DNA from: Halobacteriales archaeon QS_1_68_20
GTDB taxonomy: Archaea > Halobacteriota > Halobacteria > Halobacteriales > PXRE01
DNA length: 64,000 bases
Assembly (NCBI GenBank): GCA_003021085.1
Contig: PXRE01000024.1
Coordinates: 62,001-126,000, forward strand
Reading direction: 5' to 3'
The position numbers and the translations under genes are program-made. The notes under the pieces are model-generated. The model was not told the DNA's origin, ran no database searches, and saw only the letters and a list, made by a program, of their open reading frames with translations. Position 1 is the stretch's first letter, and the number at the start of each line of letters is the position of its first letter. This document shows positions 1 through 6,943 of this stretch, in pieces.

Positions 1-6
1 TTAAGG
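1..6 (+). promoter_or_regulatory. TATA-like box of the PAC2 gene
   Basis: TTAAGG at the very edge of the window, about 27 bases before the ATG, fits a haloarchaeal leaderless promoter. Its upstream BRE lies outside the window. Confidence 0.4.
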
Positions 7-30
7 CGCGCCGGGCCGCCCGTTTCCCCC

Positions 31-792
31 ATGGACCAAGTCGACATCGACGTCGTCGCCGAGGCCGACCTGGAGGACCCGCTGCTCGTGGAGGGCCTCC
101 CGGGCGTCGGCCACGTCGGGAAACTCGCCGCCCAGCACCTCGTGCAGGAACTGGACGGCGAGCCGGTCCGGCGGGTGTACACCCCGGACTTCCCGCCGCA
201 GGTGACCGTCGAGGACGACGGCACGACGGAACTGACACACGCGACTTTCCACGCCGTCGACGCCGGCGACCGGGACCTGCTGGTGCTGACCGGCGACCAC
301 CAGGCCCAGTCCAACGACGGCCACTACCGCCTCGCGGAGGCCCTCCTCGACGTGGCCGAGGAGTTCGGCGTCGAGCGCGTGTTCGCGCTCGGTGGCGTCC
401 CCACGGGTGAACTGGTCGAGGAGCCGTCAGTGCTCGGGGCGGCGACGACGGAAGCGTTCGTCGAGGACCTCGAATCCATCGGCGTGGAGTTCCGCGAGAA
501 CGAACCGGCCGGCGGCATCGTCGGCGTCAGCGGCCTCCTGCTCGGCCTGGGCGAGCGCAGAGGGATCGACGGTGCCTGTCTCATGGGCGAGACCAGCGGC
601 TATCTGGTCGACCCCAAGAGCGGCCAGGCGGTGCTGGAAGTGCTAGAGGAGTACGCCGGCTTCGAGGTCGACTACGGCGACCTGGAGGACCGCGCCGAGG
701 AGATGGAGGAGGTCGTCGGCAAGATCCGCGAGATGGAACAGCAGGCAGCCACGAACGTCCAGAGCGACGACGACCTGCGGTACATCGGCTAG
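31..792 (+). CDS. PAC2-family (proteasome assembly chaperone-like) protein
   Basis: The 253-residue protein has the layout of the archaeal PAC2 family: an N-terminal Gly-rich stretch (GLPGVGHVGKLAAQHLV, about residues 23-39), a central segment on a gift of ligand-binding-like strands ending in LTGDHQAQS, a GGVPTG loop near residue 120 and a C-terminal acidic helix. Eukaryotic relatives help assemble 20S proteasomes; the archaeal members are annotated by similarity and their exact role is inferred. The ATG is chosen because a TTAAG box lies about 27 bases upstream, the usual leaderless spacing. The stop overlaps the convergent downstream gene by 3 bases. Confidence 0.8.
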   Translation: MDQVDIDVVAEADLEDPLLVEGLPGVGHVGKLAAQHLVQELDGEPVRRVYTPDFPPQVTVEDDGTTELTHATFHAVDAGDRDLLVLTGDHQAQSNDGHYRLAEALLDVAEEFGVERVFALGGVPTGELVEEPSVLGAATTEAFVEDLESIGVEFRENEPAGGIVGVSGLLLGLGERRGIDGACLMGETSGYLVDPKSGQAVLEVLEEYAGFEVDYGDLEDRAEEMEEVVGKIREMEQQAATNVQSDDDLRYIG

Positions 793-1043
793 CGCTCTCG
801 ACGGCGGGCATCGCCGTGGCGCTCGCACAGCACCTCCCCGGTTTCGGGGTCGAGGTAGAAGGTGTCGCTCTCCCTGATCGGTTCGCCGCCGACGTCACAG
901 CCCCCGCCGTGGGAGACGAAGAACGTGCCCTCCGCGCGGCCGGTCTCCAGGTGGCCGCCTTTGCGCGCGAACTTCGCCAGGGCGTCACCGATCTGGGTCC
1001 GCTCGTCGCCGTCGGCCGCTTCGATGCGGATCGGTTTCTGCAT
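789..1043 (-). CDS. small conserved haloarchaeal protein, function unknown
   Basis: An 84-residue protein starting MQKPIRIEAADGD. It has an alpha/beta pattern, a GGGCDVGGEP turn and a tail CERHGDARRRER; the two Cys and two His could bind a metal, but no standard zinc-finger spacing is evident. The start is placed at the first ATG that gives halophile-like acidic composition; the frame remains open further upstream but that part is Arg-rich and looks non-coding. Convergent with, and overlapping, the preceding gene by a few bases. I do not recognise a family. Confidence 0.65.
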   Translation of the reverse strand: MQKPIRIEAADGDERTQIGDALAKFARKGGHLETGRAEGTFFVSHGGGCDVGGEPIRESDTFYLDPETGEVLCERHGDARRRER

Positions 1044-1140
1044 GGACCCGCTACGCGAGCGCGAGTGAAAGGCTCCGCGCCGGAGGGTACGAGAATCGAC
1101 GGCTGACGCCGACCTGGGGGCATCGTTCGAACGGGCGGAG

Positions 1141-1242
1141 GTGGCCGGTACTTCCGCGCCGCGAAGTAGCCGGCACGTCCGGCAAAACGAAGGTGTCCGG
1201 CACGACCCACGTCGGGTGGGACTGAAAGGGGCCGGGCGCTTT
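1141..1242. repeat. intergenic hairpin plus copy of 20-bp repeat
   Basis: The 287-base gap between 1044 and 1330 holds an imperfect hairpin (GGCCGGTACTTC with GAAGTAGCCGGC, 1143-1173) followed by GGGTGGGACTGAAAGGGGCC at 1214-1233. The 20-mer recurs exactly at 13551-13570 and inverted at 13470-13489. The trailing GCTTTCTGGCTGTTGTTG resembles the right end of the larger element near 13.7 kb, so this may be a half copy of it. Confidence 0.6.
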
Positions 1243-1297
1243 CTGGCTGTTGTTGTCCAAGGAGCCGTCAACAGAGAGCGCCCGATAGCGACGGGAG

Positions 1298-1306
1298 TTT
1301 CTTAAT
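1298..1306 (+). promoter_or_regulatory. TATA-like box for the J-domain gene
   Basis: TTTCTTAAT lies 25-33 bases upstream of the ATG at 1331 and matches the usual haloarchaeal leaderless arrangement. Confidence 0.45.
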
Positions 1307-1330
1307 CGTTCGTTCCCAACCGCGAGTGTG

Positions 1331-1951
1331 ATGCAGTCGGCGCTCCCCGGGTGGGTCCTGGCAGGCCTCGCGCTGGGCGCGGCGTTCACCGTCGTCGCGG
1401 TCGTCGCATTCGTCGCGGGGACGCGACTGTTTCCGGGGCCGAACCACGACCAGCGGGGGACCGGCCCGGGCGAGCAGAAGCGCCGGGCCGAGATTCGCGC
1501 GTACCTCGGGGACCTCGGCGAGGAGTTCGTCGAGGACCACCCTATCTGCGGCCGGCCGGTCGCGTTCTACCTGCCCGAGCGCGACGTGGCCATCACCTTC
1601 GACGCCCGGGCGTTTTTCCGGATCGAGAACTCCGAGACCCACGCCGTCCTCGTGGAGCACGAACTCCCCGGTCTCCTGCTCGGCGCACGCCTCCCCTTCG
1701 AGACGCCGGACCCGGAACCCGCCGTCGAGGAGTCACCGTCCCGGGACCCGGTCGCGGCCGCGTTCGACGTGCTCGACCTGCCTCGGGACGCCGGCGAGGA
1801 CGCGGTGCAGTCGGCCTACCGCGAGCGAGTCAAGTCGGCCCACCCCGACCATGGCGGCGACCCGGAGGCGTTCGAGCGCGTAGTGGAAGCCTACACCGTC
1901 GCCAGGGCGGCCGCCGCCGAGACCGAGGACCCCGTCTCCGCGCCGCGGTGA
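1331..1951 (+). CDS. membrane-anchored J-domain (DnaJ-like) protein
   Basis: A 206-residue protein with one N-terminal membrane helix (about residues 8-33), a cytoplasmic middle domain and a C-terminal J-domain of about 55 residues. The J-domain carries the HPD signature (SAHPDHGGDP), which in DnaJ proteins stimulates Hsp70 ATPase activity; DnaK is therefore the likely partner, by family knowledge. There is no Gly/Phe-rich or zinc-finger region, so it is a specialised co-chaperone, not a full DnaJ. A GTG directly before the ATG is an equally possible start (one residue more). Confidence 0.8.
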   Translation: MQSALPGWVLAGLALGAAFTVVAVVAFVAGTRLFPGPNHDQRGTGPGEQKRRAEIRAYLGDLGEEFVEDHPICGRPVAFYLPERDVAITFDARAFFRIENSETHAVLVEHELPGLLLGARLPFETPDPEPAVEESPSRDPVAAAFDVLDLPRDAGEDAVQSAYRERVKSAHPDHGGDPEAFERVVEAYTVARAAAAETEDPVSAPR

Positions 1952-2032
1952 TCGACCGCCCGCGATGCGATCCGCGCGCGACCGCCACCGCGGACCGTTC
2001 GACTCTTGCGCCCTGGCGTCGTATCGCAGGAC

Positions 2033-2740
2033 GTGACCGACCTGCCGGCGGACCTGACAGTCGCCGACCGCGCCCTCTACGTGGAGTCGGCGGACGCGCT
2101 CGTCGTCGCGGACGTACACGTGGGCCGGGACGAGGCGTCCCGCGTCGAACTCCCGCTGGGGGAGCGGGAGGACCTGCTCGACCGCCTGTCGGCGCTTCTC
2201 GATGGGTTCGACCCGGGGACGGTCGTCGTCGCCGGGGACCTGTTGCACTCGTTCGACAGGCTCCCACAGCGGGTCACGGACGCCGTCTCGGATCTCCGCG
2301 AAGCCGTCGGGGACGCCGGCGCCGAACTCGTCGTCGCCCCGGGCAACCACGACACCATGCTTGAGGGGGTCGTCGTCGGTCCGACGGACCCGGCCTACCG
2401 ACTGGCGGACGGGACGACCGTCGTCTGTCACGGCCACGAGGCGCCAGAGGTGGACGCCGAACGGTACCTGATCGGCCACGCGCACCCGGCGCTGCGGATC
2501 GAGGGGCAGAAACACCCCTGTTTCCTGTACGGGCCGGGCGTCTACCGCGGCGCCGACGTGGTCGTGTTGCCGGCGTTCAACCGCCTGGCGCGGGGCGCCG
2601 TCGTCAACGGCATGGTCGGGGCGGACTTCCAGTCGCCGCTGATTTCCCGCGTTGATCGGTTCCGGCCCGTCGTCTACGACGAGGACGGCGACGAGGCGCT
2701 GGCGTTCCCGCCGCTGGGTGACCTGCGGGAGTACCTCTGA
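2033..2740 (+). CDS. metallophosphoesterase (calcineurin-like, COG1407 type)
   Basis: A 235-residue protein with the ordered metal-binding motifs of calcineurin-like phosphoesterases: DVHVGRDE (D-x-H), GDLLHS, GNHD, HGHEAP and GHAHP. Small archaeal members of this type are predicted nucleases or phosphodiesterases, often near DNA repair genes, but their substrates are mostly unknown. The GTG at 2033 (VTDLPADLTVAD) is preferred over a TTG 27 bases upstream because the added residues lack conserved character. A fragment of a second, unrelated metallophosphoesterase lies near 12 kb. Confidence 0.82.
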   Translation: MTDLPADLTVADRALYVESADALVVADVHVGRDEASRVELPLGEREDLLDRLSALLDGFDPGTVVVAGDLLHSFDRLPQRVTDAVSDLREAVGDAGAELVVAPGNHDTMLEGVVVGPTDPAYRLADGTTVVCHGHEAPEVDAERYLIGHAHPALRIEGQKHPCFLYGPGVYRGADVVVLPAFNRLARGAVVNGMVGADFQSPLISRVDRFRPVVYDEDGDEALAFPPLGDLREYL

Positions 2741-3093
2741 GGGGCTGGTGTGGAGTCGGAAAAGCGACGGGTTCCCTCCTGGGTGGCCCCTGGAATTGCA
2801 CCCTGGTTCCGAGTCGTTCGTCGTGCAGGCGGCGGCCACTGCCGGTGCATCAGACCCCCGCCGAAGTCAAAGGCCGTTCGGGGAAACCCGTGGGTCGAGC
2901 CACAGACGGGCCAGGGCTCTCTAACTGACCGACAGGGTCGTCCCTGGGACGAACCCGATTTTATAAACTCACTTACAGAACCGGACGGTTACCGGCGAGA
3001 ATATTTAAATTATTATGTCAAATAGTTAATTCATGCCTAGATTTATTATAAATTGGCCTGATGACCAATCGTGGCATCTCGCCACTTGCTACA
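2741..3093 (+). other. gene-free AT-rich upstream region
   Basis: I see no gene in these 353 bases. The second half (about 2955-3060) is strikingly AT-rich for this genome and contains several TATA-like stretches: TTTTATAAAC near 2969, ATATTTAAAT near 3001 and TTTATTATAAA near 3043. The last is positioned to start transcription about 20 bases before the Cys-rich protein gene. Low G+C only here suggests a strong or complex promoter, or foreign origin. Confidence 0.5.
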
Positions 3094-3603
3094 ATGAAAC
3101 GACGCGACCTTCTCAGGAAAACCGGGACTGGCTTCGCAATTACCGTGGGCGTGACCGGCGTCGGAAGCGCGACGGACACGTTCGACCCCCGCGGCCACGT
3201 GGCCGCCCAGGAGGGCCTGCTGGCCGACCTCGCCGCAGACGGCGTCATCGACAGCGCCGACGTCGACGAGTTCGACCTCCAGACGCTCGCGGCGCCGACC
3301 GACGACGCCGACGGCGTCGTGGCGACGACGCTCACGGTCCAGGGTACCGAGACCGACGCGCTGGTCGCCTCGAAGGAAGTCGAAGAGGGCACCCTCGAAC
3401 TGTTCGTCGTCCCCGAGCACGACGGCTCGTTCGCAGTCGTGCGCGACGGCGACGAGGTCAAGGCCGGCTACGACGCGGACGTGGAGCCCGAGGACCACTG
3501 TTCGATCGACTGCCCGTCGTGTTACGACGGGAACTGCTATCACACCGACGACTTCGACTGTAGCTGTTACTGTTACTGTATCTGCAAATACTGTCCCGAG
3601 TAA
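3094..3603 (+). CDS. Tat-exported small protein with a Cys-rich C-terminal peptide
   Basis: From the ATG at 3094 (MKRRDLLRKTGTG) the protein has 169 residues. It begins with a twin-arginine signal (KRRDLLRKTG followed by a short hydrophobic stretch), continues with an acidic middle domain of about 100 residues, and ends in a tail of about 34 residues with ten Cys, arranged as paired and alternating C-x-C elements (CSCYCYCICKYC). The layout (Tat signal, acidic spacer, Cys-rich terminal peptide) resembles halocin C8-type precursors, in which the Cys-rich part is released as a peptide, but I see no sequence identity to halocin C8. A metal-binding or disulfide-rich role is equally possible. An in-frame ATG at 3061 would mask the Tat motif. 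No immunity gene is recognised nearby. Confidence 0.7.
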   Translation: MKRRDLLRKTGTGFAITVGVTGVGSATDTFDPRGHVAAQEGLLADLAADGVIDSADVDEFDLQTLAAPTDDADGVVATTLTVQGTETDALVASKEVEEGTLELFVVPEHDGSFAVVRDGDEVKAGYDADVEPEDHCSIDCPSCYDGNCYHTDDFDCSCYCYCICKYCPE

Positions 3604-3666
3604 CGGCGACCGGAGCGGGTCCGTCGGTCCCGACCGACGACCGCTCCCTGCGACGGAGTCGGCACC

Positions 3667-5034
3667 TCACCCGAGGTGACTCTCGACCGCCCACGCAGCC
3701 TGTCGGCCGCTCTCGATGGCGCCCTGGATGGACGACCACCGGGTGTAGTCGCCGGCCAGCACCACCGGCCCCTCCGGCGCGCGCGGATCGGGCAACCGCT
3801 CGCGGAACCCCGGCGGCTGGGCGAACTGCGCGAACGGGACCCGCTCGGTGTGGATCGGTTCCATATCGTCGAAGGCCATCTCGGGGAACCACGAGGAAAG
3901 CGCCTTCCGGGTCTTCTCGGCGAGCGCGGACTCCGGGTCCTCGGGCGTCCCGAGGAACGTCGCGCTCACCAGCGACCGCCCCACGGGCGCGTGGCCAGGC
4001 GCGACCTGCGAGTGCGCGACGACGTGGTTGGGTTCGGTCCCCCCGGCGTTGACGACGAGTCGGCCGTCGACCGGGAGGTCCGGTTCGGCCGGGAGGCTGT
4101 AGTACTGGGTGACACAGCCCTGGCTCTCGGTGGGAATCGACTCCACGCCGGTGAGTTCCTTCGCCGTCGGCGGGTCGGTGGCGACCACCGCCGCGTCTGC
4201 CGTGACCGTCTCGCCCGCCAGTTCGACCGTGACGCCGCCGTCCCCGGTCGCCTGGATGGCCGACGGGTCGCCGCCGCTCTCGACGACCGTCTGTCGTTGC
4301 CACAGGGGCTGTTCGCGGGCAGTCGATTCCCCGTCGGCCGACCCCTCCGGGGTCACGTCCGTCACCGCGGTTCGCCGGTGGAGCGTCGCACCGGCGTCGC
4401 GCGCCCGCTCGGCCAGTTGCGCCGGAATCGCGCCCATCCCGTCGGCGGGGACGGCGGCGTGGCCGGTCGAGAACTTGTCGAATGTGTATCGGAAGACGCC
4501 GACCGAGGTAGATAGCGAGCGGTCCAGCGTGATGCCGCCGTACAGCGGCGCCGCGACCCGCTCGACGAACCGTTCGGAGAAGCCGTAGTCCTCCAGGCCT
4601 TCCCGGACCGTCTTCCCGTCGTCGACGAGCAGTTCGTCGTCTGGCGTCCGGGCGAGTTCCCGCCGGAGGCTGAGCGCGAGCAACTTGTCGCGGGTCGTCA
4701 CCGCGCGGGTGAACAGCGCCGACGGGAGCGCCCCGAGGTTCCGCAAGGGGTCCGCGAGCGTCGACCGCCCGTCCTGGGAGGCGAGGACGACGCCCGGCGG
4801 GAACCGCCGCAGGTCCAGGGCGTCGTAGTCCAGTTCCCGCCGCGCCGCCGGGTAGTCGGTCAGCAGGACCTGGAACCCGCGGTCGAGCACGAACCCGTCT
4901 CGCTCCAGCGTGGCGACGCGCCCGCCGAACTCCTCGCGGCGCTCGAAGAGGTGGACGTCGAACCCCTCGTCGGCGAGGTTCCGCGCGGCGACCAGCCCGG
5001 CGAGGCCTCCGCCGGCGATGACGACCGTAGGCAT
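3667..5034 (-). CDS. FAD-dependent oxidoreductase, phytoene desaturase/protoporphyrinogen oxidase-like
   Basis: A 455-residue flavoprotein starting with the dinucleotide-binding motif VVIAGGGLAGLVAARNL and ERREEFGGRV, and ending with the second FAD-contact motif VVLAGDYTRWSSIQGAIESG. This two-ended FAD signature is that of the amine oxidase / phytoene desaturase / PPO superfamily. The substrate is not identifiable from sequence; carotenoid or porphyrin chemistry are the family's usual jobs. It has its own TATA-like box 23-31 bases upstream and is probably separately transcribed from the ABC genes upstream. Confidence 0.85.
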   Translation of the reverse strand: MPTVVIAGGGLAGLVAARNLADEGFDVHLFERREEFGGRVATLERDGFVLDRGFQVLLTDYPAARRELDYDALDLRRFPPGVVLASQDGRSTLADPLRNLGALPSALFTRAVTTRDKLLALSLRRELARTPDDELLVDDGKTVREGLEDYGFSERFVERVAAPLYGGITLDRSLSTSVGVFRYTFDKFSTGHAAVPADGMGAIPAQLAERARDAGATLHRRTAVTDVTPEGSADGESTAREQPLWQRQTVVESGGDPSAIQATGDGGVTVELAGETVTADAAVVATDPPTAKELTGVESIPTESQGCVTQYYSLPAEPDLPVDGRLVVNAGGTEPNHVVAHSQVAPGHAPVGRSLVSATFLGTPEDPESALAEKTRKALSSWFPEMAFDDMEPIHTERVPFAQFAQPPGFRERLPDPRAPEGPVVLAGDYTRWSSIQGAIESGRQAAWAVESHLG

Positions 5035-5056
5035 GGGCGGGCCAACGACCCGCCGG

Positions 5057-5065
5057 GATAAAAAC
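5057..5065 (-). promoter_or_regulatory. TATA-like box of the FAD oxidoreductase
   Basis: On the minus strand GTTTTTATC lies 23-31 bases before the ATG at 5034, inside the 78-base gap after the ABC permease, arguing for an independent promoter. Confidence 0.5.
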
Positions 5066-5112
5066 TTCCCTGGCGGGCGCTCGGACGGCTGACGTTTCCT
5101 GCGACCGCCAGC

Positions 5113-6027
5113 CTACACGTCCATCCGCTGGAACCGGACCGTGGCGACTGCCAACAGCGCGATCACGAACAGCGACAGCGCCGCCAGCGACGTGACCGGT
5201 TCCACGTAGGCGACCAGTTCCAGGGACTCGGGGGTCGTCTCCGCGTCCGGGGCCGGCTGTTCGTAGACGCCGGCGAACAGCCCCAGCGACTGCTGGGCTT
5301 CGACCGGGAGGTCGCCACGCGTGGCCTCCAGGATCAGCACCAGCCCGTTCCCGAGGTGGTACCCGACGTCGACGAAGTACAGCGAGTAGTCCTCGTAGCG
5401 CGCCGGGACGATCAGTTTGGCGACCCAGCACACGAAGAACACGGCGGGCACGAGCAGCCCCGCGATGGCCGTCCGCAGTCGGTCCCGCGTGAACACCGAC
5501 AGCGAGACGGAGATCGACCCGACGAACGCCGACGCGAACAGTGCGTAGACGATCAGTCCCGGCAGGACGTCGAACACGCCGTCTTCCAGCGCCGCCGCGC
5601 CGACGCCGCTGGCCTCGTAGAGCGCCACCGCCGCCAGTAGCGTGCTCGTGACGGCCACCAGGGTCAGGTAACCGACGACGCCACCGAGGGTCCCAGCCAG
5701 CACCTGCCACCGGCGGACGGGTTTACTCAGCAGGATGCGGAGCGTCCCGGCTTCGGCCTCGGCGGCCAGCGTGAGCGCGCCGAACACCGCACCGAGCGAC
5801 AGCACCGCCAGGCCCGATCCCCAGATGTAGACGACCGGCAGGAACGCGCCCAGCATCGCCGTCCCGTGTTCCGACGGCGGGAGCGACGCCGTCTGTTCTG
5901 AGATTTCGCTACCGAACCCGATGGCGAAGAACGTCAGGACGCCCAGGTACAGGACGAAGTACGCCAAGAGCACCTTCGGGTTCGAGAGGTCGCCGACGGT
6001 CTTCCGGAGGACGGTCGGAATCCGCAT
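5113..6027 (-). CDS. ABC transporter permease (ABC-2 / NosY-like)
   Basis: A 304-residue membrane protein with six predicted helices: one after residue 17, a broad extracellular loop, then pairs near residues 60-80, 105-135, 145-170, 175-205 and the C-terminus. It has the LLSKPVRRWQVLAGT motif typical of ABC-2 type permeases just after the second helix. Its start codon follows directly on the stop of the ATP-binding gene, and with the secreted NosD-like protein upstream it forms a NosDFY-like set. In NosDFY systems this component helps mature an exported metalloenzyme; here no nitrous oxide reductase is seen, so the cargo is unknown. Confidence 0.88.
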   Translation of the reverse strand: MRIPTVLRKTVGDLSNPKVLLAYFVLYLGVLTFFAIGFGSEISEQTASLPPSEHGTAMLGAFLPVVYIWGSGLAVLSLGAVFGALTLAAEAEAGTLRILLSKPVRRWQVLAGTLGGVVGYLTLVAVTSTLLAAVALYEASGVGAAALEDGVFDVLPGLIVYALFASAFVGSISVSLSVFTRDRLRTAIAGLLVPAVFFVCWVAKLIVPARYEDYSLYFVDVGYHLGNGLVLILEATRGDLPVEAQQSLGLFAGVYEQPAPDAETTPESLELVAYVEPVTSLAALSLFVIALLAVATVRFQRMDV

Positions 6028-6936
6028 TCAGTCGTCCCCCTCGCCGGTCAGTTTCAGGAACGTCTCCTCCAGCCCACCGCGTCGTTGCAGCGACTGGATG
6101 CCCAGCCCCGCCTCGCCGGCCACGGTGGTAAGTTCGGTCGTGAACGCCTCCGGGTCGTCGGCCACGACGCTCAGGCGACCGTTCTCCAGCCGGACGCGCT
6201 CGACCGCCGGATGGTCGGCCAGCAGTTCCCGCAGGCGCTCGTTGTCCGATGCCTCGACCTCGAAGGTCGCCTCCCCGGTCGCGGCGGTCACCTCGTCGAT
6301 CGGTCCCGAGGTGGCGACCGTCCCGTCGTGGAGCACCGTCACGGTGTCGACGAACTGCTCCAGTTCCGCGAGGACGTGGCTACTGACGAACGTGGTCACC
6401 CCTTCGCTGGTCATCCCCTCCAGGGCTTCGATGATGGAGGCCCGTCCCTCCGGGTCGAGTTCGGCTGTCGGTTCGTCGAGGATCAGCAGGTCCGGTTCGT
6501 TCAGCAGGGCCTGGGCGAGGGCGAGTTTTCGCTCCATGCCGCCGCTGTACCCGGCGATCCGCTGGCCGGCAGCGTCCGCCAGGTCGAACCGCTCCAGCAG
6601 TTCGTCCGCGCGGTCGGCCGCCGACCCGTCGACGCCCGCGACCTTCCCCATGTAGACGAGGTAGTCCCGGCCCGTCATCGACTCGTAGAACTGTGGGTGC
6701 TGGGGCGCGTACCCCAGTTTACGCCTGGCCGCGAGCGATCCCGCGGGTTCGTCGCCGACGTACGCCTCGCCCTCGGTCGGGGTCACCAGTCCGACGAGCA
6801 TCTGCATCGTCGTGGACTTGCCGGCGCCGTTGTGGCCGACGAACCCGTGGATGGCCCCCTCTTCGACCGTGAGGTCGACCCCCTCGACGGCCGTGACGTC
6901 CCCGTAGCGTTTGGTCAGGTTCCGCGTCTCGATCAT
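6028..6936 (-). CDS. ABC transporter ATP-binding protein (NosF-like)
   Basis: A 302-residue ATPase with Walker A GHNGAGKST, Q-loop region YAPQHPQFYESM, signature YSGGMERKLALAQAL, Walker B LLILDEPTAELDP and the H-loop SSHVLAEL, followed by a C-terminal domain of about 85 residues typical of ABC-2 exporters. It pairs with the adjacent permease, with 0 bases between the genes. The ATG at 6936 (MIETRNLTKRYGD) is chosen over an in-frame upstream start because it lies at the conserved N-terminus and 7 bases after the upstream stop codon, as expected in an operon. Confidence 0.9.
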   Translation of the reverse strand: MIETRNLTKRYGDVTAVEGVDLTVEEGAIHGFVGHNGAGKSTTMQMLVGLVTPTEGEAYVGDEPAGSLAARRKLGYAPQHPQFYESMTGRDYLVYMGKVAGVDGSAADRADELLERFDLADAAGQRIAGYSGGMERKLALAQALLNEPDLLILDEPTAELDPEGRASIIEALEGMTSEGVTTFVSSHVLAELEQFVDTVTVLHDGTVATSGPIDEVTAATGEATFEVEASDNERLRELLADHPAVERVRLENGRLSVVADDPEAFTTELTTVAGEAGLGIQSLQRRGGLEETFLKLTGEGDD

Positions 6937-6943
6937 CGCCACG

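Noticed and set aside
2750-3025. 91-codon frame after the metallophosphoesterase
   Set aside because: Mixed composition, high Arg/Trp/Pro, crosses the AT-rich promoter zone; not protein-like.
3033-3563. Second open frame overlapping the Cys-rich protein
   Set aside because: After the first 40 residues it is Arg/Gly repeats typical of a wrong frame; the Tat signal belongs to the frame from 3094.
3458-5710. Very long open frame on the minus strand (750 codons)
   Set aside because: It is extremely Arg/Gly-rich and overlaps the FAD oxidoreductase in a shifted frame, a GC-content shadow.
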